DNA of 64,000 nt. Origin: Otis tarda (taxonomy: Eukaryota; Chordata; Aves; Otidiformes; Otididae). Below are positions 25,993 to 40,700 of this stretch, one piece after another. The stretch covers positions 147,925,690 to 147,989,689 of the forward strand of contig CM048553.1 of assembly GCA_026413225.1 (NCBI GenBank). The letters are read 5' to 3'. A program made the translations under genes and the position numbers. The notes under the pieces are model-generated. The model searched no databases, was not told the origin of the DNA, and saw only the letters and a list, made by a program, of their open reading frames with translations. The number at the start of each line of letters is the position of its first letter. Within the stretch, counting starts at the first letter, position 1.

Positions 25993-28414
25993 TGACAAAA
26001 AAAAGGTTTTGCATTGTAGGCATTGCAAATGAGATCATAAGCCAAACTTTATGGCTACCAAAAATCATACATCAAGATAAACCCATTTTTTCTTCCTTAA
26101 AGGACTCAGCCATATTTTTCTTTTTTTTTTTAATTCTTATTCAAGAAAATGATACAAAAATGGCCAATTTTTGTTCTTGGCAGTGTTTTGCCCAGCCAGA
26201 GTACTTCACATTAAAGTGAAGAGCCATCAAAATCTCAGTTTAATTGCACTGACATAACAGCTCCATGGCAGCTTTTGTACTACCATCAATGTATATAGCA
26301 CGAATGTAATTAAGATATAGGTTACTGGTGTTCTGTCTAATAACTCCTTCAGAGCCCATGCAATGTAACTGTGTATGTAACTCTGAAAACCTTATTTGAA
26401 ATCAAATTACTAAAAAAATGAAAAAAATGTGTATCCCACATTAATATGTGGTAGATGTTGGTCACTGTTTTGTGATCTGTAAAATTTGTGAAAACAAAGC
26501 CCAAAAATAGCTCTGCTACTTCTGTATATAAATATTTTATATAGGCCTTCCAATTTAGTCTTGCTAAAACTCCAGTTTGAAGTCCTCAAGTCTGATGTAG
26601 AGAAGAAGACATCATTGAGGAAACAAAGGAAATAAAATAATTATTCCTCCCCTCTGCCTTTCATGTCCTAAAATGTATGACTGTATGACTGTTCTCAGGA
26701 AAACAAGCAAAAAAAATCTTCATAAGTTTCCATTGTTTATTTCTTCTATTTCCCACAAATATTTGGGCTAACAACTTGCAGATTATGTATTGTTCCAGTG
26801 CAACAGGATCTTTGAAAAATTAGAGCTTGAAAAGGGATTTGTTTCAGTCTTTTATATGTAGTTGTGGGAAAATATAAAAGTGGTTGAAAGAGACGAGGCA
26901 CTTGAAGACTACTGGAGAAAAGATGATTCATTCTTTATTTTTTAATTTTTTTTTTTGTAAATAAGTATTTCTTACATTTTGGAATAGTAAGATCATAGAC
27001 AACAGTAATTGAAAATGTCCCAAATTAAAACTATAGGCCTTGAAGCAACACTTCAAACCTGTTCTCTAAGACTATTATATGACAAAAAAAACCCTCAGTT
27101 ATTTGAGACATTTAACTTCTATACTCTCATTCTTCTCTCTCCTCTCACTTTGAACTTCAATACCAGTGCTAAAAAAGCAGGTGAAGTTAGCTAAAGCTTG
27201 ATTTCATTCATTTACCTCTCCTCTGTGCTGTCTACAAAATAGATTTAGATGAGGACGGTCCTACCAGAAGAGGAAGGTATTGATTAATTTAAAAAATTAT
27301 ATAAATGCACTCATTACTTAGCTTACTTGGATGGAAACCATTATGTTAATCAAAGGGATGACCAAAATACAAAAGCACATCTTTAAACTATTTTTCTCAG
27401 TGTTTCTTAAAATTATACTTTATGTTCATTAGCTTTTAAACCAGCAATATTTCAGATAGCAAACTCTGGGCTGGGCTATATTCTAGCTCTACTTACACCT
27501 GACAAAATGCTCCTGAAGTTACATTTGCCTTGGATTAAATTTAAGATGAAGCTCTCATGTTGCTTAACACTAAGTATATCCAATTGTATAGATTCTCCAG
27601 TGCTTGTCTTTTTTAGTAGCTCTTCCAGAGGCAGAAGATAGATGTTAACAAAACATTTTTAATTTTACATAATAAGGGAATTTATCTGAAGCACCACATT
27701 TGTCACAGCTTCTAAATTCCTCAACGTAAAGAAAGGTCCATTGCTATCATATACAACTTACACAACGGGCAACATGATGGTTGGCCTAAGGCAACCCTAA
27801 CCACCATGATGCCTGAAACTTCATGCCCAACTTGCATTACTTCACTTAATGGTGGTCATAAGGTCTGCAATGTCATGCTATTTTCTTGAGCTGTAACTAA
27901 AAACTGCTTTTATACAGTCTGTTTGATATTAAACTTCAGAAAATTCTAGAAAATTAGGTTGATTCTCACAGATTTTGTGTTGCTTTTTGTACCCAAACTT
28001 ATTGCCAGACATTTACTGAAAAGAGACTAGACTAGTTTTAGATTCTTCTTAAAAAAAAAATTAATCATGTCACGTTCAGATTACCTGTTTCTTTTGAAAT
28101 AAAAAAAACCAAAACATCCAAAACCATTATCAGCTGGCAATCAGGAGACAGAGAAAGTACTCGTATCTAGTTTGGATTTACTTCTTATTGCAAAAGGGAG
28201 AGAAAGGCAACAAGCCATACCACAGACAACCCCATGATCATTGCTTTTTGGAGCAGTTGGGAGCCTCTCTAAACATCCTGCAGTGAGACCACATGAGCTG
28301 GTTCCCCAAGACTTTTCTTGTATTCTTAGTCAGCATAGTCATGTGAAGATGAAGTAACAGAGTTTATGTAATGTACCTTGATTTTGCAGTCATTTGACAT
28401 GAAATAGGGTGACC

Positions 28415-28985
28415 AACAAGGCTAGGGAAGTCATTGTCCCCCTGTACTGAACACTGGTGAGGCTGCACCTCGAATACTATGTTCAGTTCTTGACCCTTCA
28501 CTACAAGAAAGGCATTGAGGTACTGGAGCGCATCAAAGAAGAGTAACGAAGCTGGTGGAGGGTCTAGAGCACAAGTTTTATGAGGAGCAGCTGAGGGAAC
28601 TGGGGTTGTTTAGTCTGGAGGCTGAGGGGAGACCTTATGGCCCTCTACAACTACCCAAAAGGAGGTTGTAGTGACTTGGGTGTTGATCTCTGTATCCAAG
28701 TAACAAGTGATAGAATGAGAGGAAATGGCCCCGAGTTGAACCAAGGAAGGTTTAGATTGGATGTTAGGAAAAATTTCTTCACCGAAAGGGTTATGAAGCA
28801 CTGGAACAGGCTGTCCAGGGAAGTGGTGGAGTCTCCATCTCTGAAGGTATTTAAAAGATATGTAAATGTGGTTCTTATTGACATGGTTTAGTGGTGGACT
28901 TGGCAGTGTTAGATTTACAGTTGGATTTAATGATCTTAAAGGTATTTTCCAACCTAAGTGATTCTATGATTTTATGATTCTATAA
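28415..28985 (+). mobile_element. CR1 LINE 3' part
   Basis: This is a 5'-truncated CR1 starting in the C-terminal RT region (the ctggtgaggctgcacctcga block) and ending in the tail gattctatgattttatgatt near 28960-28980. A residual frame at 28637-28891 reads [20 protein letters not shown], the conserved CR1 C-terminal motif. A premature stop and frameshifts in the upstream part show that it is dead. Confidence 0.94.
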
Positions 28986-31732
28986 CTCAAAAGACAGATG
29001 ATTGATGACAATTTTAATGACTGTTTATATGATGAACCCAAAGACAAGAATGTGAAGTGTTAGCACTGAAACCAAGGACAGAACATTATTTTATAGGATC
29101 TCAGAAAGTGTATCAATCTTTGGTACAATCACGAAGTCCTCCCCTAAAAAGATCAATTACTTGTGCAAATTTGTGACAACATATTTCCTTAAATGCAGGG
29201 GACATGGAATATTTCCATCCAACCATGAGAGCTGCTGAGGAAAAAAGTAGTATGAGTCTTTCTTTTCTGCTCTTTTGTTCTGAACTGTCCCATTGAAACT
29301 GAAAAAAAAAAGAAAAGCAAGGTACTAGCTTCATCAGAAATCAAACAATTTATTAAATGAAGTGACACTCAAGACATGCATGTGCTTAACTGAAAGACCG
29401 TAAAAGTCTAACATGCATTATCTGGGGAGCATAACAAGGGATACATGAGAGATGAGGAGGTAGGGAAAAAGCTAACAGACTGAGTATGCAGTCTACTTAT
29501 AAACGCCAGTATATGCTTTAGAGATATAAATGTGTATGTACTGGGAGGCAAAGGAAAGGTCGCTTAAACATAATCTATTCCATTTAAGCACTTCACATTT
29601 TATGGAACAATCTCACCCCAAATGGCAAATGAAATTAAAAAACCTCAATCCTGTGAAAAAAAATGCTGAGTAGTTTACTAATGCAGGCAAAATATTTTAA
29701 GTTTGCAAATATACTTAATAAGAAAAAAGAAAGAAGCTCAAATTCAGGACCGGAAAGCAGACTCTCACCTATAATGAAAACTTTGATATGTTTTCCTAAG
29801 GGTTTGCACCACTTCGTCTCACTTGCCACAAAGTTCCTGTATGCACACCAGGGATAAGAGAGAAAACATGCCTTTAGGTATGTTTATCTATCATGAAAGT
29901 ACATTGAGCCTTCATATTTATAAAATATAATTATACTGGAAATTAAAAGTGCTGTTATTCTCACAAATATTTTTGTGGTAATGTGTGCCTTTATAAATGG
30001 TGAAAAGCATTTAATATATTGGCCATAGGGAATTTATATTATCTGCTATAACAACTGGTCTGCCTCAATTTCATTTGGTAGAAATAGAATGTGCATCAGC
30101 AATTCTAAAGATTAGACAGGTAATACCATCTGATTATACACAAAGGGATTCTCTTCTTTTCCTTAATGGATTTTTCAGTGTAAAAGTTTCATTTAGGAAC
30201 TTAATTTTATTGCTTAAAAAAATATAATTTTTTAATCTTTCTTCGTATGTGTCTGACTCTCATAAGACACTTCCGCTGTTTTAGAAAGTAAGCTCTTCTT
30301 GCTCCCACGAGACATAGCAATAAACAGACTCTGTCTGAGATTTTTATTATCTTGATGCTTTGTGCATATTTCCTGTGGCAGACAAGTTATGCTACAGTGA
30401 CAAAGCAGGGTGTCAGCATGACCTTGGTGTTTTGTACAAGCTATCAGTGACGGCTACCATGAGACAGCCTTGGATATGACTTGGAAATCACTCTACTGAA
30501 TTACTTAAAGCATTAGGCTGTACGTGTAGGATGGTACTAAATAACATAAGTTAATATTTCTTCATGAAAGCATTTGGCATTTGGATTTTGCAACAAATTA
30601 ATCAGTAAATTGCAGATAACTGGAAGGTAATTTTTCTTCTTCCATTTGTATTCTTAGGTCTAGAACTTCTCCAGTAGCCCCTGGTGGGCCTTACTGAGCA
30701 AAAGTGATACTGACCTTGACAGGATCACAGGGGATAAGTGTTAAGATGGATGTATTTAAGAAACATGTGACTGGTAACAAGAATATACAGAGGAAAATAA
30801 AAGACAGAGAAGAGGGCAAAAATAATACATCTCTGCATTTGGTAGATATTTTTGGCTGCAGACTGAGACAATGCCACAGTATGTGTTGTTGTCCAAAGGC
30901 TGTTGATAGTAAATGTATGTCATAAGGTTAGCCTGTCCCCTGTGGACAGACAAATAAACTTATGATCAAATAAGAATATATGGCTATTTTCTACCACTTA
31001 GAGCAGAATGAAATTTCAATAACCTTTTGAATAGCAGGTATGGAGTAAGTGAGGCATATTTATGCCAAGAAGTATATGTGACAATCCCAGGGGAAAAAAA
31101 AAAAAGTAGATCAGGTATCTTGAACTGTTAAACAGACATCTGCACATATTGCAGAGATTTCCATTGTCCTCTGAATGGTGCACATCCCCAAGACTGACAA
31201 ACTAGGGCAAGTGTCACTGTCAGGTATGCTAGACCATACGCTAAATCTCAAACAATTATTCCCTTGGCTCTGTCTCATTACAAAATCCCCTTGTGCATAT
31301 GCAGCCTGACACTCTGAATAGCTAAGTATCTTCTTCTTTGGGCGTATCAGTCACATGTGCTTCAGCAGTGGGAAAGGAAGACATCTAAATTCCTGAAAGA
31401 GTTGTAAGCCTTTGACACCTCATGTTAAAGCTTCAGTGGCATTGAAATTAGTCCAATATACAATTGAAAGGATCATTTTAGTTCAGAAAAGTATTGCTGA
31501 GAAAGTGTTTTAAACAGAAAATGAAAATGACTCCACAGCCCAGGAAGATCCAGACCAACCCTCTGCTAGTTAGCAGGAGATAGCCTTCTCCATACCACTC
31601 TGAGAGAGACTCTGCTAAAAGCTACTTTCAAAAAAAAAAATCCCTTTATGATAAATCCATATTTTATATCTGTATATGTACATAATATGAAGTACAATAC
31701 TGTTACAAGCAATACGTTTAAACTAGACATAA
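28986..31732. other. Unique AT-rich non-coding DNA
   Basis: Nothing is recognised. Open frames are 73 codons or shorter. A poly-A run lies at about 31093-31104. Confidence 0.55.
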
Positions 31733-32282
31733 TGTTCTGATTTAGCCCTAGTCACCACACAGTTTCTTGCTCTCCCTCCCCCTTCCCAGTGGGATGGGGA
31801 GAGAATTGGGAAGAAAGGAAAACTCATGGGTTGAGATGAAGACAGTTTACTAGAATAGCAAAGGAAAACGACAATAATAACAAAATATAGGGATACTAAC
31901 ATCTGCAAAATGATTGATGCACAATTTCTCACCAGCTGACATCCCAATGACCAATACAGCCTGTCTCGAGGAGTGATCATGGAAATGATACTGAGCAGCA
32001 AGCAAAGGAGAGAGAGAGAGAGAGAGATGCGCCCTGGCCAACCCCCACTTATATATTGAGTATGATGTTCATGGCATGGGATACTCTCTTTGCCCAGTTT
32101 GGATCAACTGTTCTGGCTATATCCCTCCCAGCTTCCTGTATCTGTACATAAGTGAAACCTGGGAAGTTGGACAGAGTCCTTGGTCTCATTAACAACAACT
32201 CGTATCATCAGGGTGTTTATGAATATTCTTCACATCAGCTACTGAGAGGAAAATTAACTCCATCCCTGCCAAAACTAGGACA
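31733..32282 (-). mobile_element. Solo LTR, avian ERVL-like family
   Basis: On the plus strand it begins TGTTCTGATTTAGCCCTAG and ends ctgccaaaactaggaca, the reverse-complement ends of the LTR at 13187-13772. It shares the blocks gtttactagaatagcaaagg and gaggaaaattaactccatcc with the minus-oriented LTR at 59557-60181. It contains a (GA)n run at 32008-32027. The flanks CATAA and CATTG match at three of five positions, so a 5-bp target duplication has probably decayed. No internal region remains. Confidence 0.88.
32008..32027. repeat. (GA)n microsatellite inside solo LTR
   Basis: About ten uninterrupted GA units. The LTRs at 13187 and 59557 lack the run, so it expanded in this copy. Confidence 0.9.
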
Positions 32283-35200
32283 CATTGGAAGAGGCTTTTG
32301 TGTTAACAGAAACTGTAATGAAGCTGACCATTACATATACTGGTATCAAAATACTTACAATGTGCCTGCAGAGGGCCTATTTAAAAATCTGCCAGATAAA
32401 AATAATGCTAAAATTTCAATGTATTCAGCTTTCAAATAGTCAGTGCTGCAGTGTTATAGGTGATAAGTCCCATTAAGGCTGTAAAAAGAAAAAAAAATCC
32501 TATTTTTCTTTCTTTTTTTTCTTATTTTTCTTTTTTTTTTCCCCTTTTCTTATTTTTGGTAATATAGCTTGAAACAGTGATTGCAGGCAGGGAGTAGAAT
32601 TCCCAGCTCCATCTCAAAAAATAGTCACCAGGTATTACATTTCCATGCTTATAATCTGCAGATTAAATGTTCTTAGGCATAAAAAAAAAGGCTACAGTTA
32701 ATAGAGATTGGTGCCAACTACCTGAATATTCAGCCAGTGTGATGGAAAATATGCATCCTCCTCCTCCCCATCCCCTCACTGTCCTTTATCCTCCACAACC
32801 TTCTGCTCCCTTTATTTCAACAGGCCCTCTCACTATAATTCTCCTTCCAGTTCTTATTTGGGTTATCTTTGGCTTTATTTTCAAATAAACCTCCAGCATA
32901 AGGAGTAGAGGTGCAGTGAAGGATAAATCTATTGCAGAACATGTGACTCTGGCCACTGAAGGATATGATATTATTTTCTTTTTGTTTCACTTGCTCTGTC
33001 AAGGTGCCATGGTTTATCTAAGGACTCTCTGCCTACAAATGAAACAGTTCTTTATTTTATATTTCATTGTTAAATATTATTTGGTTTAGAAAATTGTTCT
33101 TCACTGACTGCAGAGTGCCACCTATTGAAATACAATCTAATAAAAAATAGCTTCAACTGTATATTGTTTATAAGAATACAAATTGGTACAGCAGCAGGAA
33201 AAAGTACCTTGGCTCTGCTTTTTTAAGTTATCAGCAATGCTGTTCTAATGTTAGCCCAGAACTGTCTACATAGTTCATCATTATTGTGTTGAAAAGATAA
33301 GGGTAATGGCAAAGTCTCTGTGTCAGTAAACAGAATCATGGTTTCACAGACAAATTCATCACAAGTTGTAACTGTTCGGTTTATATCATATGAATTTAAA
33401 GACATATAGGGAGAATGAGTTGAAAAAAAAACAGTAAAGAAAACCAATTTTATACTGCTAATGGAGAACCATGGAGGTTGACTGATATGGCACTATTTGC
33501 CTCTGCTTCTATGTGGTTGTGCCCCAAAGTTCACAGAACTGCACGAAATGAACCCTAGAGGGAAAAAACAAACCACTTCAAAAAGCTATTGAAAATATCA
33601 GTGGAGTCAACATTCTACTTCAAAATGGATTATTTTGTTTTACTGAAAGTGGACATGTGAAAAGTAATAAGCAAGCTATAAGCATTTGGCTGGGTATCAA
33701 CCTTGATATGCAAAGAATATAATTCACCAACTATCGTGAATAGATAAATCTTATGCCTCCTGATGTCTTAGTACTTTTCGTGTCCAACTGCCTTTTGTGA
33801 TGTGAGAATTATGTCAGGATGTAGTGGAGTGTAAGTTTATCAAGGATTACATGATCCAAAAGCCACTGAAAGCAATGAGATGGTTCCTTTTCACTTTCAC
33901 TGGCCATCAGGCTTAGGATGATTATTCCTTATTCTCTGGATACCAGCAGGGCTTCAGAATTGTGTAACTTGCATGTGCTGTCAGGCCATTTTGTACTGAA
34001 CTGAGATGTCTCTTCATATCAATTGCACAAGTGAAGTGGCTCTGTTTTCCTGCAGACAATACTTGCTCAAGTTCTTCCTATGTTGCGCTGAGTAACAGTG
34101 CAAGTCAGTAGGATTAGCATCCACAAATATCTGAGCACCTAATAAAGAGACAAACTATAATGTTGTGTTTGAAGAACATAAGTACTTCTGTCTAACAGCA
34201 GCACATTTCTGTTTGCAAAAAGGAAGCTGCCTTTTGGAATTGAGAATTCACTGCTGTATGAATTTGCCTTTTAAATGATGATCATAAACGCAAATTTACT
34301 GACAATATTTCCTCACAAATGTATACTTAGGTTGTATAATTACCATTTAAATTTTATTTCTGTAGTTTCAGTTCTTGAATAAAGTTTTTTTTCAACGACA
34401 ACGAAAACAAATCATCATTTTGTTCAGTGGTTACAAGTAATTTTACAACATCTTTTAAGCTGAGCCCTCAGTGCTTTATTGTCTCTCTTTAATTATGCCA
34501 TAGACAACAATACTGCACATAGTCTTTACTGTGCAATTGTCTGATCACTCCCAGAAAACACTGGGGATGTTAGGGCTGCAACTATTGGCCAACATTTCCA
34601 AATCTTGATGTCAGCAGTTAAGTCTTTAAATCCATATTAAGACTCACGGATAAATATGACCTAACTTTCATTCCTCTAGCTCTTTTCAATTGATTCATGG
34701 CCACTCACTGTCTTCAAAAAGTAGGCCAGATTTACATAGAAGTATCAATATGGATTTAAAAATCTAATTTCAGATGCTTAGCTGTGGTCTAAAAGATTCT
34801 GCTGTGATTCTCAATTTTAACATGAGCATCGTTGTAACTATCTTTTGGAGGTAACTCTACTGTTGCTAAAATCAATGGGACATGTGCCCGTATCCAGTTG
34901 GGGCAGGATTTAGCATGTTATAAGGAAAATGTTTAATTGTGAAAAATAAGGAATTGGAAACTATGGTACAATTTGTGGTATTCCAAGGATGCAGATAGAT
35001 ATTTTTTTTCTTTTTATATGTTCGCAATAAGAGAATCTTCTATTAAACTTTTGTGTGATCCGTTCTTTGGCAGGATGTCTGTTTATTAATGTCTTCATGT
35101 GTAATCCTGTGTATTAATATACAGTCTTTTACAATTTAATCTGACAGGTACTCCAAATTCATAGATTGCCCTGCTAGAAGCTTCCAAGGTCATAGTCCTT

Positions 35201-37754
35201 CAAAGCCCTGTTTGTCAGATTGCTCTGACACACCTCCTGCTGGCAAGACTACTCTCAGGGTGTTAATATTCCAATACAGAGCCGCACAACCTTGAAAACT
35301 GATTGTAAGATGCAGTAGAAATGTCAAAAATCTCAGGTACGTGAAGGTAACTGGCAATGATGATGGCAGTGAATCTGGTATGAGCAGTGGAAGGTTTCTT
35401 CCAATGAAGTAGACATTGCACAGACATTTTTAAAGTAGCTCACAGGATGTTTAAAGAGCATTAAAGTTTGTAGCACAATATGGGAACCATACATTTTTAT
35501 AGTAAGACCATTAAAGTTTATGTTGAATCCGTGAGATTTGTAAGTGTCTGTTAGCATTGTTATGCCCACAGAATAGTACCTAGAGAGAAAATATTTTCAA
35601 TGAGAACAAAGAGTGTGCTAAAAACGAAAACTTTGGTTTAATAGTAACTAACATTGTCAGGAAAATTGTCCAGTATATCAGTCTTGATTTCATTTTCATA
35701 AATACCAGTATAGATCTATGCTTAGGTATGCTTAAGTTAAAGTATTATGCAGATGCAAGTCAGATCAGAATCATTTTGTTAAAAAAATCATGGGTTTTTT
35801 AACATTCAGGTACAAAGGAATTCTGAACGCGTAACTGGAATTGAATAAGCTGTTGCATATAAAAGAAAAGATACATTTTGAACTTAAAATTTTGGTAAGT
35901 ACTAATTTAATATGGGAATTCAAATGAACTTGGAAATATTCCTTCTGCAGTTTATACACCTTACAAGGCACGCTGGCAAACAAAATGTGGTCATGCAGAT
36001 TCTTGTTGCTCTAAAATCTTCAAAAGAGATTGTTTCCACAGTTTTAAATGCATGCTTGCTTCAACAAGATGGAAAATGAATCAAGTGAGATCAAAGCAGT
36101 AAAATGAATATTCATACAACAAAGCACATGCTTAAAAAGTCAATAATCAGCTAAAAAGCAATGCCTGTGGGTATTTTTTATACTAAAGGCATAATCAATA
36201 TGACAACGCAAGTTAGACCCTATACTAACAATAACTTCAGAAGTGTCTTTGAACATTCTTTGTTAGGCTATATAGCACATCATTTGACTTATGCTGTGTT
36301 TGATTGCGTCAATACAAATATCACAAGAGTTTTGAATCTCATCAACAGATTTCTCATTCTTTGATTAAAAAAAAATAGAATTGCCAAAAAGAAAATTCTG
36401 GTCTTATTATTCTTTTTAAAAAGCTCAAAGGTAAGTTCATCTCTTCAAATATAAACTCTGACAATCCACTTCTCATTTTATTCACTTATATTTGTAGAAT
36501 AAGTTTTTCTCTCTCAGTCTTGCACTCTTTATTTTCTTTTTTTTTTTTCCTCCAACCTTGACATCTACAGTTTCCTAGACTTGAATGCACATCTGCTAAA
36601 ATTCTAGAGTAAGGAAAGTAACTTTGTATGAGAAAATGTCAGGAAAGTCAGAATCTGAAATTTATTATCCAAGATATTGCAAATGTAAATGTCAGCTTGC
36701 ATAACTCTGGGTACCTGGGGTTGCAATAGATTTTTCAACTGTCTGGGAAATGAAACGTGAACTTTTATTTCAATGACAATGAAATAGCACTATACCTGGT
36801 ATAAGAAAATACTTTCTAGCTAGAGTGCATTCTTTTGAAGTTAATTAGTTTATACTTACTTACGTCCTAAAGTTTTCACATTAAAAGTAAAGTTAGTGTA
36901 TGTAAAACATAAATATATTTTTTCATGTTTTCTCCTTTGTATTTCACTTATTTGCACAAATAAAGATGAAGAGGTATACATCAGTATGTGTTTATATCAA
37001 ATATATTCTCAAATCTTACCTGTAAACTATTAAATACTGCTAAATGAGACCTTCAGAACAACTCAGACTCAGGAGAGCTTAATAAACATCAGTAGAGAGG
37101 AAAGAAACAGTCAAAGAGTAACTTTTCTCCACAACAAGCACGGAGCGAAAAAAAGACATTAAATGTTTGTTACAAAATGAACTCTAAATTTTGTAGTTTA
37201 AAACCTTCTGCTTCAGCACAAAACAAAGAAAACAAACAAACATAAAAACAACCCAAGCTCAGACTTAAAGCACAGTGTAACATGTATCAGTATTGTATTT
37301 GTGGGTCTGTGTTCATGGTTTGGAAGACTAATTCAGAGCATAAAATCCCTTTTGTGAGGTCAATTTACTGAGTGTCAGTACAGGTTTCAGTTACGGAAAC
37401 ATGGGTCTTTTCTCCCATGGAATATAAAAATGGGCTGTGGTAGAGGAGTGTAACTCAGCTCACTGCTCAGAGGTGAGCTTCGGCTCAGTGAAATTAGTGA
37501 AGCCAAGTGTGAAAAAAAAAACCCTAGAAACTGAAAAACAATAGCAACTGTAAATGTGTTCACTGTTTTTTTTCTGTTTCACTTCGTATGTTATATTTGA
37601 TAAACAATAGAACTGGGAAAAATTCACATTCTCTACATCCTTCTTTATCTCTCATCTGGACAGACATGCACATTGTTTACTATTTTGTTAATGTATGGTA
37701 GAATTTTCCATAGAAAAGATTTTTTTGCACAGCTATATTTACTTGTTGAAGGTA

Positions 37755-37779
37755 GAACGATCATGAAAAATGATCGTTC
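37755..37779. repeat. 10-bp-stem hairpin
   Basis: GAACGATCAT (37755-37764), loop GAAAA, ATGATCGTTC (37770-37779). The arms are exact reverse complements. No T-run follows and no gene is nearby. Confidence 0.85.
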
Positions 37780-40700
37780 AAAATATGATACATATGATAT
37801 AAGTGAAAAATACATCAAGTTATGTGCTGCTTTCCTAATTACTGTCCTTTGATTACTGCTGTGAATTTCATCATTCCCATAAAGTAAGTGATCATTTTAT
37901 TATAGTTATAATAAGCGCTTGACCGTTTATGCAATTTTTACTGCTGCTGCCATAATTCCATTTCAACAAAGAGAGAAATAGTAAAACTAGGAGTGTAATC
38001 CTCAGTGAAAGACAAAATAGATTTTACAAACAGCTTTTCTCTGGGCAAAGCTATACACCGCAGTTGTAGCACTACAAAGGAAACCATTACATAGCTTAGA
38101 GAGCTATCCAGCCATCTATACTGTAAAGTATGCACAGATGCACATAGAAAACAACTTCTAAAGGAACCTTAAAGTAGATGTGATGGCATTGTTCAAAAGT
38201 TCGGTTCCTCTGGCAAGAGAATAAATGTAGTTTTCATCTCCAATTTACTGCTCAGAGGAGGAGCTTTTCTGTTGGATAATAAATACATCTTTATTCTCAA
38301 CACTAGATTACAGAGAACAGCTCTAGTTCCTCAAAGCAAGCAGATGTATTTTAAGGTAATTGAAGTCACATGTGCTTCCAAATAATCAATAGTGCATTCA
38401 GAAATAATTTATTTGTGACAAGACAAATCCCGTATCAGATCTTTAAAAATTAATTTAAAAGAAAATTTGTATCTACGACCTACATTTAGATGTGTCCTTA
38501 AAATAAGATGGCTGATGGCAAGTATAAACATATATTTTATGACAAATAGTACCTATAATAAAAATTTAATTTTCAAGAGGCATTCACTAAACAATTCTTA
38601 CAAATGGATGACTATTCCCATTTTGCATCTTCATAAACCAAATCAATAACTGTAAGAAATAAGAATCTATAGAGAAAATAATTCTCAGAGTGCTCACAGT
38701 AAAGATAAAAGTATGTAGTGATAAAAGGCTGTAGAAATGAACATATGATAATAGCAGTTCAATCATTATTCTTCACTTCTTTCTAAACTTCCTAGTTAAT
38801 AGCAATAAAAATACTGTGTACATATTTTCATCTCAAATGGCCAAGTCTAACACTGCATCCTACGTCGGTAGACTTTATAATATGGTTTTTTTTATTTTAA
38901 ATAAAGACATAGCTTTTCCTGAGTGTGAAAACTGTGCCACATTTGTACTTCTTGTTTGACATGACACTTCTATTATGTTTTGCAAGACCTAAAAGAAAAA
39001 ATATTGAGGAGGGGGAACATTCAGCCTGCAGGCAGTTAATATCTTGTGATTCACTCTGCTTTACTTCCCAAACTGTCATCATAGTTGAGACTAAATGGCA
39101 CATTCTGCACTGTTAGGTACATGGTTAAAAATTAGACTCAGAATGGAGCTGGATTTAAAGTAAGGTCATAATTTAGATGTTTAAGATGAACATTGAAACC
39201 CAAATTTACTGATATTTATGTTTCTATTTAAAGTAATTGACTGTATTAGAAGTAGGGACAACTCTTTATTCCCTTTGTTGTAGCTTTTTCACAGTACAAT
39301 AAAGAATCCAAATATTTGCAGATAATTCATATTTTCTTCTTTATACTAGAAGGTACATGCTTCATCAACTTAGTGGCTTCTGCACTTATGAAAATGGGAA
39401 AGGTTCTGGGCTCCCGTCCTTGCTTCAGAATTGCTTCTGTGGTTTATATCCATTGAATTACATATACAAACAGGTCTGGATCAGGAATGACAATCTCAAG
39501 AGTTAAACATCCCAGGATTTACACTTTTGACAATGTAGAAGGCTTGATCCATTTTACATCATTTGGTTTCTTTACTGCACAGTTTTATCAGGAGCTGAGT
39601 GCTCCACACAACAAATAGATCAGTCTTGCAAAAAATAGAATTACTCTCCAGTCCTTTCCATAGAGATCATTAAATGGAGAAGGATGCTGATCCTCAATTT
39701 CTGATTTAAAAACTTACTTTAGACACGAGATAATTATTTAAAAGGAGGATGGTAGCACCAGTACCATATTACTAAAAAAGGCTGTCATTCCATTTGGAGC
39801 TTGTCAAGGTACTGATGTGCCAAGGAGCAGTTCAGCCCCCACAGTGGAATTAAACAAAAGTACAGCTCATTCCTTCACCTTGAGTAGGCTAAGGTGCAGG
39901 TTTGCCAAGCTTTTAAGATAGCAAGTTTAAATATAGGCAACTCAATTCCACCTACATTCTATTTCGGGTTTTGAAGTCCTCTATAGGATTGAGCTTTAAG
40001 TTTCTGGTGGAAGTGGGATTACATTTGCTGCAAACCTTTTAATCTTAATTAGGGTTCTTGCCTGAAGAAAGAGAGTATCTGCTTATATTCAAATTAAAGC
40101 TCCAAAAAAGCTCATGAATAACTAGTTTCCAATAAGGAAAAAAAATAAAAAAAGAACAAACTGAAACTTTTAGTCAGAAGGAAAAACTGGAGGCTGATTT
40201 AAATTGTTAAAGAGACTGAGGGCAACAAGCCAAAAACAAGCCTGTCAAATCATATTTGTGACTTGCCTTGTCTTCCCTGTGAAATTGTTTTCTTCAAATG
40301 CACTTTATTTTTGAGTATTCTGACAATAAAATTACACGAGAAAGTACTTCCTTCCCAAGACTTATTTGCAGAGCTATTATTGTCAACACAACCACCTCAT
40401 GTTCATCAGATTATGGTCTACTTACTGAAATTCAGTAAGCAGTTAATGAACAAGAAGTTTGCTAAAATTTTTTTAAATTATTGGAAATACTTGTTAACAC
40501 TGGTTATATAAACAAGTTATTTTTATACGTCTTCTCTGGCACTATTTTGTTTAATCATAATTGGAAGACTCTAAGGCATAAAGATAACATTACTTTTATC
40601 TTGCTGAATTTTTGGAGAGAAATAGCAAGGTGACAGCAGAGAAAATATATTTCCAAAACATTTTTAAACTTCAATATAATAATCTGTAAAATTTGAGTTA

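Larger units (their letters stand above)
24855..28414. other. Unique AT-rich non-coding DNA
   Basis: No gene is recognised. The interval contains a 24-bp tandem duplication (25041-25084), a short ggatat repeat near 25597-25628 and a TA-rich simple stretch at about 25934-25992. Confidence 0.55.

Noticed and set aside
32503-32545. Polypyrimidine stretch as a splice acceptor
   Set aside because: No AG followed by an open segment with a donor is found within a reasonable distance.
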